From: CALCNS01 sp964425745
GTDB lineage: Bacteria > Bacillota > JAAYKD01
Length of the DNA: 64,000 nt
Assembly: GCA_964425745.1 (NCBI GenBank)
Contig: CAYRNW010000012.1
Location: forward strand, 1-64,000
Direction: 5' to 3'
The notes under the pieces are model-generated. The model did no database searches and was not told the DNA's origin. It saw only the letters and a list, made by a program, of their open reading frames with translations. The first letter of the stretch is position 1. Every line of letters starts with the position of its first letter. Shown here piece by piece: positions 17,054 through 24,878 of the stretch. The position numbers and the translations under genes were made by a program.

Positions 17054-18514
17054 TTATTGTCCCGTAATCAAGATTTCTAAAATATACATGGGCGGATCGA
17101 TTTGATTGCCTATGGCGGTATCGAGGGTGTTATTGGAAGCATCCCACTCCCACTCCAAGGTATAATACACCGAAGAGCTACGGGGTAATTGTGCAAACTC
17201 TACGATCTCAGATGCGGTTCTCCAAGCATTCCCACCTACATAATCATCGCCCACGATTCCTCGTTTTAATCGGTAAATCATGGGAATATTGGGCACGTTT
17301 GCATCGGAATCCTGAAGATCTATGGTGATATCTACATCAAACATTTGCGGATTACGGATTTTGAAAATAAATTTCCCATTGGATCCTGGAGCAATGACAT
17401 TCTTTCCGTCAATACTCTGAACACCGTTGTTTCCTGCTCTCGGTGCAAAGATATCGACCGAGGTTACTTTCTGCCAAGTGCGACCGATCATGGTGTAATC
17501 ATCGGAAACATAAATCCGAGGAGTCGTATCTTCTGGTGGATCCGGAGGTGGAGGCGGAGGTGGAGGCGGAGGGGGCGGATCAACTGGATCCGTTGGATTT
17601 GTTGGATCAGTGGGGTCTTCCGGATCTGTCGGGTCGGTTGGATCCGTTGGGTCCGTAGGATCTGTAGGATTGGTTGGATCTTCTGGTTCAATGGAACCAC
17701 CTGGATTATCTGGATCGACCGGATCTTCAGGCTCTACAGGTTCTTCCGGATCTGTCGGGTCCGTTGGATTGGTAGGATCAGTGGGGTCGGTCGGGTCTTC
17801 AGGTTCAATGGAGCCCCCAGGTTGATCCGGATCGTCTGGGTCTGCAGGGTTTACAGGATCCGTTGGACTAGTAGGTGTTTCAAAATCATTATCGAAGTCA
17901 AACTTGATAACTAAATCATCTCTGTTCTCTTCCCCTATACTAGTTCCGTTTTCTCTATTTGGGTCGATTTCTAAAATCACATTCAGAACTTGGACCTCTA
18001 AGGGGATTCGAATTAAATAACCACCGGCATCGAGCTTAATAATTTGTTTTACATTAATGAAGGCATCGAGAAGGAAGTTCACTTTGGTTGTTGCAAGAAC
18101 AACACCATCGCTCACAACGCTAATCGTATGACTACCTTCTTCAACATCTAAAAATTCGAAACGACCAAGGGAGTCTGTTTCGGTGTAGCGAGGTTCACTA
18201 CGCAACTCAATTGTGCCGTTGGCATAAGGTGTTCCATCTGTATATTGAACGATTCCCACAACGTTAATCTGATAAATCGGCGTTGGATCTGGGGTTACCG
18301 TAGGTTGGCCAAAGTCAATGGTGATGGTATCGATAATCTGACCGGTGTAGTAGTCTCTATAGACGATTCGTCCGATTAAGTAACCAATCATGGAGGAGGT
18401 TAACATTAAAGAGAAAACGAGTAAGAGGATGAATCTGCGAAGCCTTCTGCGACGAATCTGTCCTGTCGTCTCTTCGGCTTCTTCATAGAGCGCTTCTTCC
18501 CAAAAAAACCTCAT
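17054..18514 (-). CDS. Membrane-anchored protein with Asp-Pro repeat stalk and TasA-like C-terminal domain
   Basis: This is a 486-residue protein. Residues 1-27 are cytoplasmic with an RRRRLRR cluster; about 28-50 form one membrane helix. About 85-135 look like a carboxypeptidase-regulatory-like beta fold (DGTPYANGTIEL, then DSLGRFEFLDVEEG). About 210-325 are a DPT/DPE repeat stalk ending in twelve prolines. About 330-486 are a beta domain with VIAPGSNGKFIFKIRN and a WEWD motif, which resemble VVAPGTSGSYTF and WEWPFEW in the TasA-like protein upstream. It has no SxSKY signal, so it probably stays in the membrane and may act as the base or anchor of the fibre, as TapA does in Bacillus. That role is inference from position and domain similarity. 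Confidence 0.7.
   Translation of the reverse strand: MRFFWEEALYEEAEETTGQIRRRRLRRFILLLVFSLMLTSSMIGYLIGRIVYRDYYTGQIIDTITIDFGQPTVTPDPTPIYQINVVGIVQYTDGTPYANGTIELRSEPRYTETDSLGRFEFLDVEEGSHTISVVSDGVVLATTKVNFLLDAFINVKQIIKLDAGGYLIRIPLEVQVLNVILEIDPNRENGTSIGEENRDDLVIKFDFDNDFETPTSPTDPVNPADPDDPDQPGGSIEPEDPTDPTDPTNPTDPTDPEEPVEPEDPVDPDNPGGSIEPEDPTNPTDPTDPTDPTDPTDPEDPTDPTNPTDPVDPPPPPPPPPPPPDPPEDTTPRIYVSDDYTMIGRTWQKVTSVDIFAPRAGNNGVQSIDGKNVIAPGSNGKFIFKIRNPQMFDVDITIDLQDSDANVPNIPMIYRLKRGIVGDDYVGGNAWRTASEIVEFAQLPRSSSVYYTLEWEWDASNNTLDTAIGNQIDPPMYILEILITGQ
17536..17870 (-). repeat. Low-complexity Asp-Pro / poly-Pro coding repeat
   Basis: Short GGATC(C/T)GT(T/C)GG-type units on the plus strand encode DPT, DPE and NPT triplets. 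A GGAGGTGGAGGC-type run near 17540-17580 encodes twelve prolines. Two longer blocks around GGSIEPEDP are near-identical, suggesting internal duplication. Such tracts change length by slippage. Confidence 0.8.
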
Positions 18515-18552
18515 ACAGATTCACCTCTCTTCTCGTGCCTTATGTAGAATGA

Positions 18553-18588
18553 AACCCCGGCAGCTGGTTATAAACCTTTGCCGGGGTT
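18553..18588 (-). other. Stable intercistronic stem-loop between the TasA-like and stalk genes
   Basis: A perfect 10-bp GC-rich stem (18553-18562 with 18579-18588) contains an inner GGTT/AACC helix (66-69 with 73-76 of the same hundred). The minus-strand 3' side is GGGGTTTCATTC, with no proper T-tract, so it is not a standard terminator. It could be a partial terminator or a stabiliser that keeps TasA-like mRNA above the downstream genes. Confidence 0.6.
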
Positions 18589-18655
18589 ATTTGTTCCAGC
18601 TTCTTAATAACTCACCTGCATAGGGCTCGTTATAGGGGAGCTTAGTTTTGTTTAG

Positions 18656-19483
18656 TTAGTTGATTTGAGTAGCGGTGATTCGTAAATTCAAGGTCAATGA
18701 CGGTGCATCATCAGTTAGGAACAAATCTCCCAAATCAGTATCTGCTTTGTCATAAGCAGCCAACTTAATTGTAGAATGTGGTACAACTACAGTCGCTGCA
18801 GAATCAGAATAGTATGTAGTTGCTGGGTTGTAAGGATTAGTGGCCAAAGTGGCTGGAGCAGTATAATACATAGCCACATTTGCTTTTGCAACTTCAACTT
18901 CTGACCAAGCTAAATATGTGCTGGACCATTCAAAAGGCCATTCCCAACCAATCGTGTAAGTTGTAGCAATCGATGCGTTAGCAATATAATCAACAGTTAA
19001 TGAACTTAATTCTGATTCTAAGTCTGCCAAAGTGAAATATGTTTTCGCTCCCCATGCTGAACCAGTCCAGTAATTAGTCCCATTATAAATAGTCCAATTG
19101 AGCGGTTCATAAGCCTTAGTTGATACGAGCCAGTTATCCTTTATAGAGGAAGCTCCAAAAGAAACTCTTACGGCTACTTCAGGAATACCAGCTAAAGTAA
19201 AGGTATAACTCCCAGAAGTTCCTGGGGCTACTACATTCTCTGTTGATATCACGGAATTTGGACCAAGCATGAAGGTTGCATCATCCTTGACATAAGTTAA
19301 GTCAAACATACCATCACCAGCAGAGTCAGCAGTAATGGTCACTCCCCACTTCGCCACTCTGGCAGTATCTGTTCCGGTTGCTTCCGTCACATACTTAGCA
19401 TAAGTGCTGGAAACCATAGGCATCGTCACTAAGGTCAATACCATAGCGAGTAAGCCTAATCTTAAAACCCAATTTTTTTTCAT
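18656..19483 (-). CDS. TasA/CalY-like SipW-dependent fibre protein
   Basis: This is a 275-residue protein. I chose the ATG at 19483, because GGAGGT lies seven bases upstream; an in-frame ATG five codons earlier overlaps that site. Residues 1-30 are a Sec-type signal ending SSTYAKYVTE; GTDTARVAKWGV follows, a block usual in SipW-dependent proteins. The mature part is beta-rich, with VVAPGTSGSYTF and WEWPFEW near residue 160. It sits directly after the first SipW-like peptidase, as tasA sits with sipW in Bacillus, and is second in the c-di-GMP-controlled operon. It is longer than CalY and similar in size to TasA. Fibre formation is inferred. Confidence 0.8.
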   Translation of the reverse strand: MKKNWVLRLGLLAMVLTLVTMPMVSSTYAKYVTEATGTDTARVAKWGVTITADSAGDGMFDLTYVKDDATFMLGPNSVISTENVVAPGTSGSYTFTLAGIPEVAVRVSFGASSIKDNWLVSTKAYEPLNWTIYNGTNYWTGSAWGAKTYFTLADLESELSSLTVDYIANASIATTYTIGWEWPFEWSSTYLAWSEVEVAKANVAMYYTAPATLATNPYNPATTYYSDSAATVVVPHSTIKLAAYDKADTDLGDLFLTDDAPSLTLNLRITATQIN

Positions 19484-19551
19484 TTTTCTTACCTCCATCT
19501 AATTTTTCTATTTGGAGACCGAATTATCGGTCAAATCCCCATGTGTCTTGT

Positions 19552-20199
19552 TTATTCTTGTTTGGTTGAATCTTCTTTGATAGAATTAGCTTCCAATTGT
19601 TGGCGCATGCTTTCCAATTCGGCTTCCAGTTCTTTTGTGCGTTGGGCCTTCTTGCGTTCAAACAGGGTTCGTCTCAAAATGTCATAAAGGATGAATGATA
19701 ACAAGGGTAATGCGATGAAGAGTGCCATGCCGACCGGGGTTTGCATAAACATGGCAAAGTTGCCCAGTTTTGAGATACGATATAAGTAGACACCTTCGAG
19801 TTGTTCTACTGTTACCGGTCTGCGGTCGTTCACGTTGTTGTTATCACCTTTGGTGATGAAGCGAAGTTCTTGATCTGCTCCCTCAACTTGAACGATTCTG
19901 TGTGTAATCACTGCGGTGCCTTCTCTGAATGCAATCACATCGCCGACCTGAAGGCTATCTGCCTCTACCTCCTTCACCATGACTAAATCGCCTGAATAAA
20001 ATACCGGTTCCATGGACCCTGTTAAGACAATGAAGGGTTTGTAGCCCATGAAGCTGGGCACTTCCTCCGGGTAGAGAAACGACTTTACGATGAGAGTAAT
20101 GTTTACAACTAAGGCAGGGATGAGAATGATGCAGAGGATGATCCCGAAGATGGTTCCGATTCCCACCCTGCTCTTCTTATTGCTCTCCGTTTCACTCAC
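19552..20199 (-). CDS. sipW: Signal peptidase I, SipW/ER type (first copy)
   Basis: This is a 215-residue protein, using a GTG start at 20199 that has AGGGGG eight bases upstream; an in-frame TTG at 20220 would overlap that site. A membrane segment spans about residues 14-40. Motifs are TGSMEP (Ser62), ITHRIV (His100 replacing the usual Lys) and TKGDNNN (Asp119), which is the ER-type catalytic set of SipW. A second hydrophobic segment near 155-175 is followed by a charged, coiled-coil-like tail (ELEAELESMRQQLEAN) not usual in SipW. It is the first gene after the c-di-GMP riboswitch and should process the TasA-like protein encoded next. Confidence 0.86.
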   Translation of the reverse strand: MSETESNKKSRVGIGTIFGIILCIILIPALVVNITLIVKSFLYPEEVPSFMGYKPFIVLTGSMEPVFYSGDLVMVKEVEADSLQVGDVIAFREGTAVITHRIVQVEGADQELRFITKGDNNNVNDRRPVTVEQLEGVYLYRISKLGNFAMFMQTPVGMALFIALPLLSFILYDILRRTLFERKKAQRTKELEAELESMRQQLEANSIKEDSTKQE

Positions 20200-20250
20200 A
20201 TATAAAACCCCCTGTTCCAAAGTTTGTTTTGAATACTCCGGCAGCTAATT

Positions 20251-20286
20251 AAAAAAAGTCCGACCGCAAGAAGATTGCGGTCGGAC
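20251..20286 (-). terminator. Riboswitch-controlled terminator at the head of the matrix operon
   Basis: A perfect 12-bp stem (20258-20269 with 20275-20286) is followed by seven T residues on the minus strand (20257-20251). It lies directly after the aptamer and before sipW, so most transcripts would stop here unless the riboswitch prevents it. Confidence 0.9.
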
Positions 20287-20356
20287 GATCATGACACAAT
20301 TTTGTGCTTTAGATTCCAGACTTTGCGTCCTATTTTTTCAAATAGTTTGCCAAAAG
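20275..20356 (-). promoter_or_regulatory. Class I cyclic-di-GMP riboswitch (GEMM-I), copy 1
   Basis: Minus-strand order of conserved blocks: GGCAAAC (20351-20345), a hairpin closed by a GAAA loop, GGACGCAAAG (20330-20321), AATCTAAAGC, then ATGATCGTCCGACC leading into the terminator. These match the GEMM-I aptamer. The same arrangement precedes giant gene B, with the core GGACGCAAAGTCTGGA identical in both. This puts two SipW peptidases, two TasA-like proteins, the stalk protein and giant protein A under c-di-GMP control. Confidence 0.9.
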
Positions 20357-20399
20357 TTAAATTCAATTTTGATTCTATGACGTTTAGTTCCTTACTGAG

Positions 20400-20428
20400 A
20401 TTGTATATCAGTTGAGAATAAAAGTCAA
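20400..20428 (-). promoter_or_regulatory. Sigma-A promoter of the matrix operon
   Basis: TTGACT (20428-20423) and TACAAT (20405-20400) are separated by 17 bases on the minus strand, about 45 bases before the GGCAAAC block. The stretch 20430-20579 behind it is AT-rich; I see no gene in it and no strong terminator for the AraC gene. Confidence 0.82.
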
Positions 20429-20579
20429 TAGAATCTTGTGTAAAGTTCTAGAAAAATTTTCTGCATCCCCTGCTTTTTTTGTAACCTACTCTCAATAGGC
20501 CTTTTTGTATAACTCCCTACAAATTCTCCAGTGAATTGGTATTTCCTTCCTCAATTTTTGAAAATTTTGAAAATATTTT

Positions 20580-21284
20580 TCAAATCGTACTTTGCTGATC
20601 TTTACGAAATGTAGCTGGCGGTTGCCCTACCGTTTGAGCAAAAGCACGGGTAAACGCAGCCGGGTTCTGATACCCCACTTGTAAAGCAATTTCGAGCATG
20701 GAATACTGCGTTGTCAGCAACAATTCCTTGGCTTTTTCCATGCGGACTTTGCGAATGTATTGTCCCGGACTAATTCCGGTTTGATGTTTGAACCATTCAT
20801 TATAATAAGAAAGATTATAATTTTCCAATTTCGCCAGCTGGGAAACGCTAATATTTTCATCGTAATGCTCCCTTATATAACGAAGGGAGTCGGGTCTGTG
20901 GTATTCTACGAGTTTATCGTACAAATAGTAAAACAAATAGCGAATTGTGTTGCCGGTTGGACCGTTAGAAATCTCGTCCTTGATCAGTTCAATTAAATTT
21001 ACGAGCGGTCCTAAGACCGGGAAAACGATTTGATTGGTCAAACTCTGCATGTCTTCTTTCTTGATCATATCGGGCGGGATGTTGATAATCAAGACTCGAT
21101 TTTTACACAAACACAAATGTTCGATGTTCGGTGGAATAAAAGCAAGTTCATTCGTACGAATCATATGGGTAGAACCATTGCAATAAAGTTCTAACGTATC
21201 ATTCAAGGGCAAGAAGATCTGAGCATGTTCATGTTTGTGACGTTCCGAAGAGTCACTTAAAATGTAACAATCAAGCTTTGTCAT
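20580..21284 (-). CDS. AraC-family transcriptional regulator
   Basis: This is a 234-residue protein with an ATG start preceded by GAGGTGAGGG. Residues of about 1-95 look like a cupin-type sensing domain (HKHEHAQIFLPL, then AFIPPNIEHLC). Residues of about 130-234 are the double helix-turn-helix AraC domain, with ISVSQLAKLENYNLSYYNEWFK and the second helix motif IALQVGYQNPAAFTRAF. It begins 14 bases after pilT, so it is likely cotranscribed with the pilus genes, and it stands next to the divergent promoter region of the matrix operon. Its effector and targets are not visible; either locus could be a target. Confidence 0.85.
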   Translation of the reverse strand: MTKLDCYILSDSSERHKHEHAQIFLPLNDTLELYCNGSTHMIRTNELAFIPPNIEHLCLCKNRVLIINIPPDMIKKEDMQSLTNQIVFPVLGPLVNLIELIKDEISNGPTGNTIRYLFYYLYDKLVEYHRPDSLRYIREHYDENISVSQLAKLENYNLSYYNEWFKHQTGISPGQYIRKVRMEKAKELLLTTQYSMLEIALQVGYQNPAAFTRAFAQTVGQPPATFRKDQQSTI

Positions 21285-21298
21285 GCCCTCACCTCACA

Positions 21299-22351
21299 CT
21301 ACCCCAAATACTGCTCTAAATCCTTTTTATTGGTCGCTGCAGCATACGCGCTGTTGCGGCTAATAATCCCTTCACGCACCAAACGTGCTAAATCGCTGTT
21401 CAGCGTATGCATCCCTAAAGCAGCCCCACTTTGCATTTGCGAATCCAATTGATGAATTTTATTTTCTCGAATCATGTGGGCAACTCCTTCGTTCACCACC
21501 AAAATTTCAGTAGCCACGACACGACCATTGCCATCTTGACGCGGAATGAGCTGTTGGGTAATCACGCCCTTTAAGATTCCCGACATTTGGGTTCGGATTT
21601 GCGATTGAGCCGCCGGGGGGCAAGCGTCGATTACACGATCAATGGTTTGGGCAGCACCAATGGTATGCAAGGTGCTCAGTACGAGATGCCCGGTTTCGGC
21701 AGCGGTAACAGCCGCCGAGATGGTCTCATAATCGCGCATTTCTCCTACCAACATGGCATCCGGATCTTCCCGCAAGGCAGAACGCAGGGCTTTCGCAAAG
21801 GAAGGGACGTCTTTGCCCACTTCGCGTTGGTGGATCAAACTCCTTTTGGGTTCATAGACATATTCAATGGGGTCTTCTACGGTTAAGACATGGTGGCTTT
21901 TGTTTTGGTTCAGAAATTCAATCATGGCAGCTAAGGTTGTTGATTTACCACTTCCGGTGGGTCCGGTCACCAAAATCAGCCCTCTTGGTTCTTCTACCAG
22001 AGTTTGTAAAACATTTGGTAAGCCAAGGGCTGTTAATGAAGGAATCTTTTGATTGAGCAAACGGATCGCCGTGGTCGCTCTCCCCTGCTGCTTGTAGACA
22101 TTGGCGCGGTGTCTAAATTCGCCTAAGGTAAAAGCAAAATCATGGTCGGTCAAATTCTCTAAGGCTTCTTGGGTATCGAATTGCAACATCTCACGGATCA
22201 TGGCTTCGCTTTCGGCAGAAGTCACTTCAAAAGGGGCCGGTTGTAATTGACCGTTGATTCGATACACCACCGGTAACCCTACCGAAATATGAACATCGGA
22301 GCTGCCCATTTGGCGTGCTACCGAAATAACATGAGCTAAATTAACAGACAT
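21299..22351 (-). CDS. pilT: Type IV pilus retraction ATPase PilT
   Basis: This is a 350-residue protein, full length for PilT. The N-terminal PAS-like part has GSSDVHISVGLP. The RecA-like core has Walker A GPTGSGKST (about residue 130), the Asp box, a Walker B-type region LREDPDAMLVGEMRD and the His box HLVLSTLHT. The C-terminal signature in this family is usually AIRNLIRE; here the comparable segment is VAHMIREN. It hydrolyses ATP to drive pilus disassembly or twitching. It follows the broken pilB by 12 bases and is the best-preserved motor gene of the operon. Confidence 0.93.
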   Translation of the reverse strand: MSVNLAHVISVARQMGSSDVHISVGLPVVYRINGQLQPAPFEVTSAESEAMIREMLQFDTQEALENLTDHDFAFTLGEFRHRANVYKQQGRATTAIRLLNQKIPSLTALGLPNVLQTLVEEPRGLILVTGPTGSGKSTTLAAMIEFLNQNKSHHVLTVEDPIEYVYEPKRSLIHQREVGKDVPSFAKALRSALREDPDAMLVGEMRDYETISAAVTAAETGHLVLSTLHTIGAAQTIDRVIDACPPAAQSQIRTQMSGILKGVITQQLIPRQDGNGRVVATEILVVNEGVAHMIRENKIHQLDSQMQSGAALGMHTLNSDLARLVREGIISRNSAYAAATNKKDLEQYLG

Positions 22352-22363
22352 GGTTTCTCCCCC

Positions 22364-23851
22364 TTAGACATAGTAGATCAGTTTCAGCACTTCTTCATAG
22401 GGAATAATCCCTTGACGTAAGAGATCCAAGCCTTGTTCCAACAAGGTTTTCATTCCCTGAACGTTGCGGGCGTAGGCGTCCACTTCATCCATGGGGGCAT
22501 TGCGAGCGATCATCCCGCGTAATTCTTTGTCAATTCCCACCACTTCGTGCACGGCAATGCGTCCGGAAAAGCCTGTGTTTTTACAGCTGGGGCAGCCTTT
22601 GCTGCGGTAGGTGTGTTGAATTCCGGGAGGCAACCATTTGCGCTCCAGCGGGGTTACTTCGAATTCCTCTCTGCACTGCACACAGTTTTTTCGCATTAAG
22701 CGCTGCGCCACTAAGCCAACCAATGAGTTTGCAATCAGATAGTTTTCTAAGCCCATATCACGCAACCGCACGATGGAGGAGGTGGCATTGTTGGTATGCA
22801 AGGTTGAAAAGACAACGTGACCGGTAATGGCCGCTCGGACCGAAATTGAAGCCGTTTCAGCGTCTCGAGTCTCCCCAACCATGATGATATCGGGGTCTTG
22901 CCGCAGTAAAGCTCGCAACCCGGTTTCAAAGGTCAGTCCTGCTACAGGATTGGTTTGAGTTTGGTTGATGCCCCTAATGTTCTTCTCTACCGGGTCCTCT
23001 ATGGTAGAAATATTCACATTACGGCGCGATAAATATTCCAATACCATATAAAGCGTCGTGGATTTACCCGAACCGGTGGGTTCGGAAATGTCCGTCTTGA
23101 GGCAGGCGCTTTTCGGTGATATCTAAATTGGCCATAATTTTTATGCGTGCCATGAGGGAGGGGTGAAGGGATTTCTGCAAGTTCATGTATTCAATCATCA
23201 CGCCATCGACCCTCATACGCACAGCCGTTTCTTCCTCAAAAGGCTCAATGTGAATATCACTGGCCTGCATGGTGTAAGCACGTTGGATGAGGCTGTCAAT
23301 CAGGCGAATGGTGGGAGCATCGCTGGTTTCAGCATCGGTAATGACCATGGCTTCCGATAAAAATTTACCGGCATCCACCACCGTGGTTTGGTTCGCCGTT
23401 TGCATGGCTCTCCGGGCGTAACTTCTGAATAGTAATATTCAATGGATTTTTTCAAAGGAGCGCTTTCACCAATTTGCACATCCAGCGTTTTTTCAGTGAT
23501 TTGACGAATATCTTCTAAGGCATAGAAGTTCAAAGGATCACTGGTGACAATGGTCAAGACATTGGCGTTGACCTTCACGCCTAAAATAACGTATTTCTCT
23601 GCCAATTGGCGGGGGATAAGTTGCACTGCCTCAATATCGATGCTTAAGCGTTCCACCTCGGCAACTTTGAGCTCTAATTGTTGTGCCAATGTTTGCATTA
23701 ATTGCTTTTCAGTAATAAAGCCCAATTCAATTAGGGCAGCACCAATGCGCAAGTGAGTATGGACCTTTTGGTATTCTAGGACCTCACGCAACTGATATTC
23801 CGAGATATACCCTAAATTCTTCAGTAATTCTCCTAAGGGTAAATTTTTCAT
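22364..23851 (-). pseudogene. pilB: Disrupted pilus extension ATPase PilB/GspE
   Basis: Three fragments of one PilB are read on the minus strand. Fragment 1 (23851 to about 23410) is the N-terminal GspE/MshEN domain. A one-base frameshift near 23405-23415 moves to fragment 2 (ending 23064), which carries the ASDIHIEP motif and ends KRLPQDGHFRTHRFG. Fragment 3 begins with the Walker A PTGSGKSTT in another frame at about 23085 and runs to 22364 with EDPVE, LRQDPDIIMVGETRD, VFSTLHTNN and a zinc CxxC pair (NCVQC, CPSC). In intact PilB some 70-75 residues separate QDGH from GPTGSGK; here they are missing. The enzyme should not be functional as read. Confidence 0.85.
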
Positions 23852-23866
23852 AAAAACCTCTTCTCG

Positions 23867-24481
23867 CTACTTACGAAACATATAAATTGCAAACGACCCT
23901 TGAATAGTGCCAATAAAGTCGGGGTCAAAGCTTGCGTTATTGGTTAAATCTTCTTGAAAGCTATAGTGTAGGACTCGCAAATATTTATGATTTTGTTCAA
24001 TCCCTTGTAGCATATCAAAGAAATTTCGGGCAGAACCTTCACAAACAAAACGCACTTCGGCCATGGGCAACGTTCCTTTGTTGGCAGCAGTTGCTGCTTC
24101 GGAGAACTGGTAGGCAACCACCGGCTTTTCAACAGCTTCTGTTAGAATAAGGTTTTGAGGAGTTAAGCCATATTGTTGAAGCAACGTTGTTACTAAATGA
24201 TCCATTTGATCGGTGCTCATGGGGTCGGGCAAATCAGCTCGGAATGCGGCTAATTTTTCCTGGACTTTTTCTAATTGCACTGGTACATCTTTACCACTGT
24301 TAATCGTCAATTCCATTTGACGCACGCTGGCTTGGGCGCTGCCAAGCTCATCTTTGAGCTCCTGATTTCGATTCAAAAAGGGTAAAAGAACAAAATTCGT
24401 CCAAGCCGCTAAGATTAAAACTGCGAGTAGCAAGGCCAACATAATTTTGTCACGAGAAGTGATGCGAAGATCAATCTTCAT
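23867..24481 (-). CDS. pilO: Type IV pilus inner-membrane protein PilO
   Basis: This is a 204-residue protein with one membrane helix at about 13-34, a coiled-coil segment at about 38-80 and a C-terminal ferredoxin-like domain, the usual PilO layout and length. It is placed directly after pilN and before pilB, as expected. With PilM and PilN it would form the alignment complex. It reads intact although its partners do not. Confidence 0.75.
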   Translation of the reverse strand: MKIDLRITSRDKIMLALLLAVLILAAWTNFVLLPFLNRNQELKDELGSAQASVRQMELTINSGKDVPVQLEKVQEKLAAFRADLPDPMSTDQMDHLVTTLLQQYGLTPQNLILTEAVEKPVVAYQFSEAATAANKGTLPMAEVRFVCEGSARNFFDMLQGIEQNHKYLRVLHYSFQEDLTNNASFDPDFIGTIQGSFAIYMFRK

Positions 24482-24505
24482 TCCAGCACCTCCTTGCCTG
24501 CGTTG

Positions 24506-24874
24506 CTACGCAAGACACACTGAAAAAATCTGCTGTAGTAGATACCAGTTAGCTCTTGGATAGGACTCCATGGCGGAAAATGCATCCATAAGATTGGTTA
24601 CCTGGATATTGGCCTCTTGCAGTTGCTCTCTATTGCGAACTACTTCACTTTGCGTTGCCACTAGGGTCGGATTTTCCAAATATCCTTGAACCAATGCGTT
24701 TAATTCGAGTTCTAGAGCTTGATTCTGAGTGTAAAGCCAATAGCTGACACCGCTGGCGACAATGACAAATAAAACCATAAGCAAGGAGTAAATGGGCCAA
24801 AAGCCCCATTTCTTTGCTGGTTTTTGTTGGTATCGTTGATAAAAATTAAAATCCTTTTTCTGCAAGGTAGCCAT
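24506..24874 (-). pseudogene. pilN: Truncated PilN
   Basis: This is a 122-residue product with a PilN-type N-terminus (KKDFNFYQRYQ), a membrane helix at about 26-48 and a coiled coil at about 50-95. Family members run to about 180 residues with a C-terminal ferredoxin-like domain. Here the frame stops at QQIFSVCLA, only 24 bases before pilO, so the C-terminal domain is absent. An internal deletion is likely, as in pilB and pilC. A naturally short form cannot be excluded. Confidence 0.6.
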
Positions 24875-24878
24875 GGCT

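Noticed and set aside
17345..17914. Long plus-strand open frames opposite the Asp-Pro repeat gene
   Set aside because: They are antisense shadows of a reiterated GGATCNGT tract; composition (runs of Ile-Trp-Arg or Gly-Ser) is an artefact and there is no ribosome binding site.
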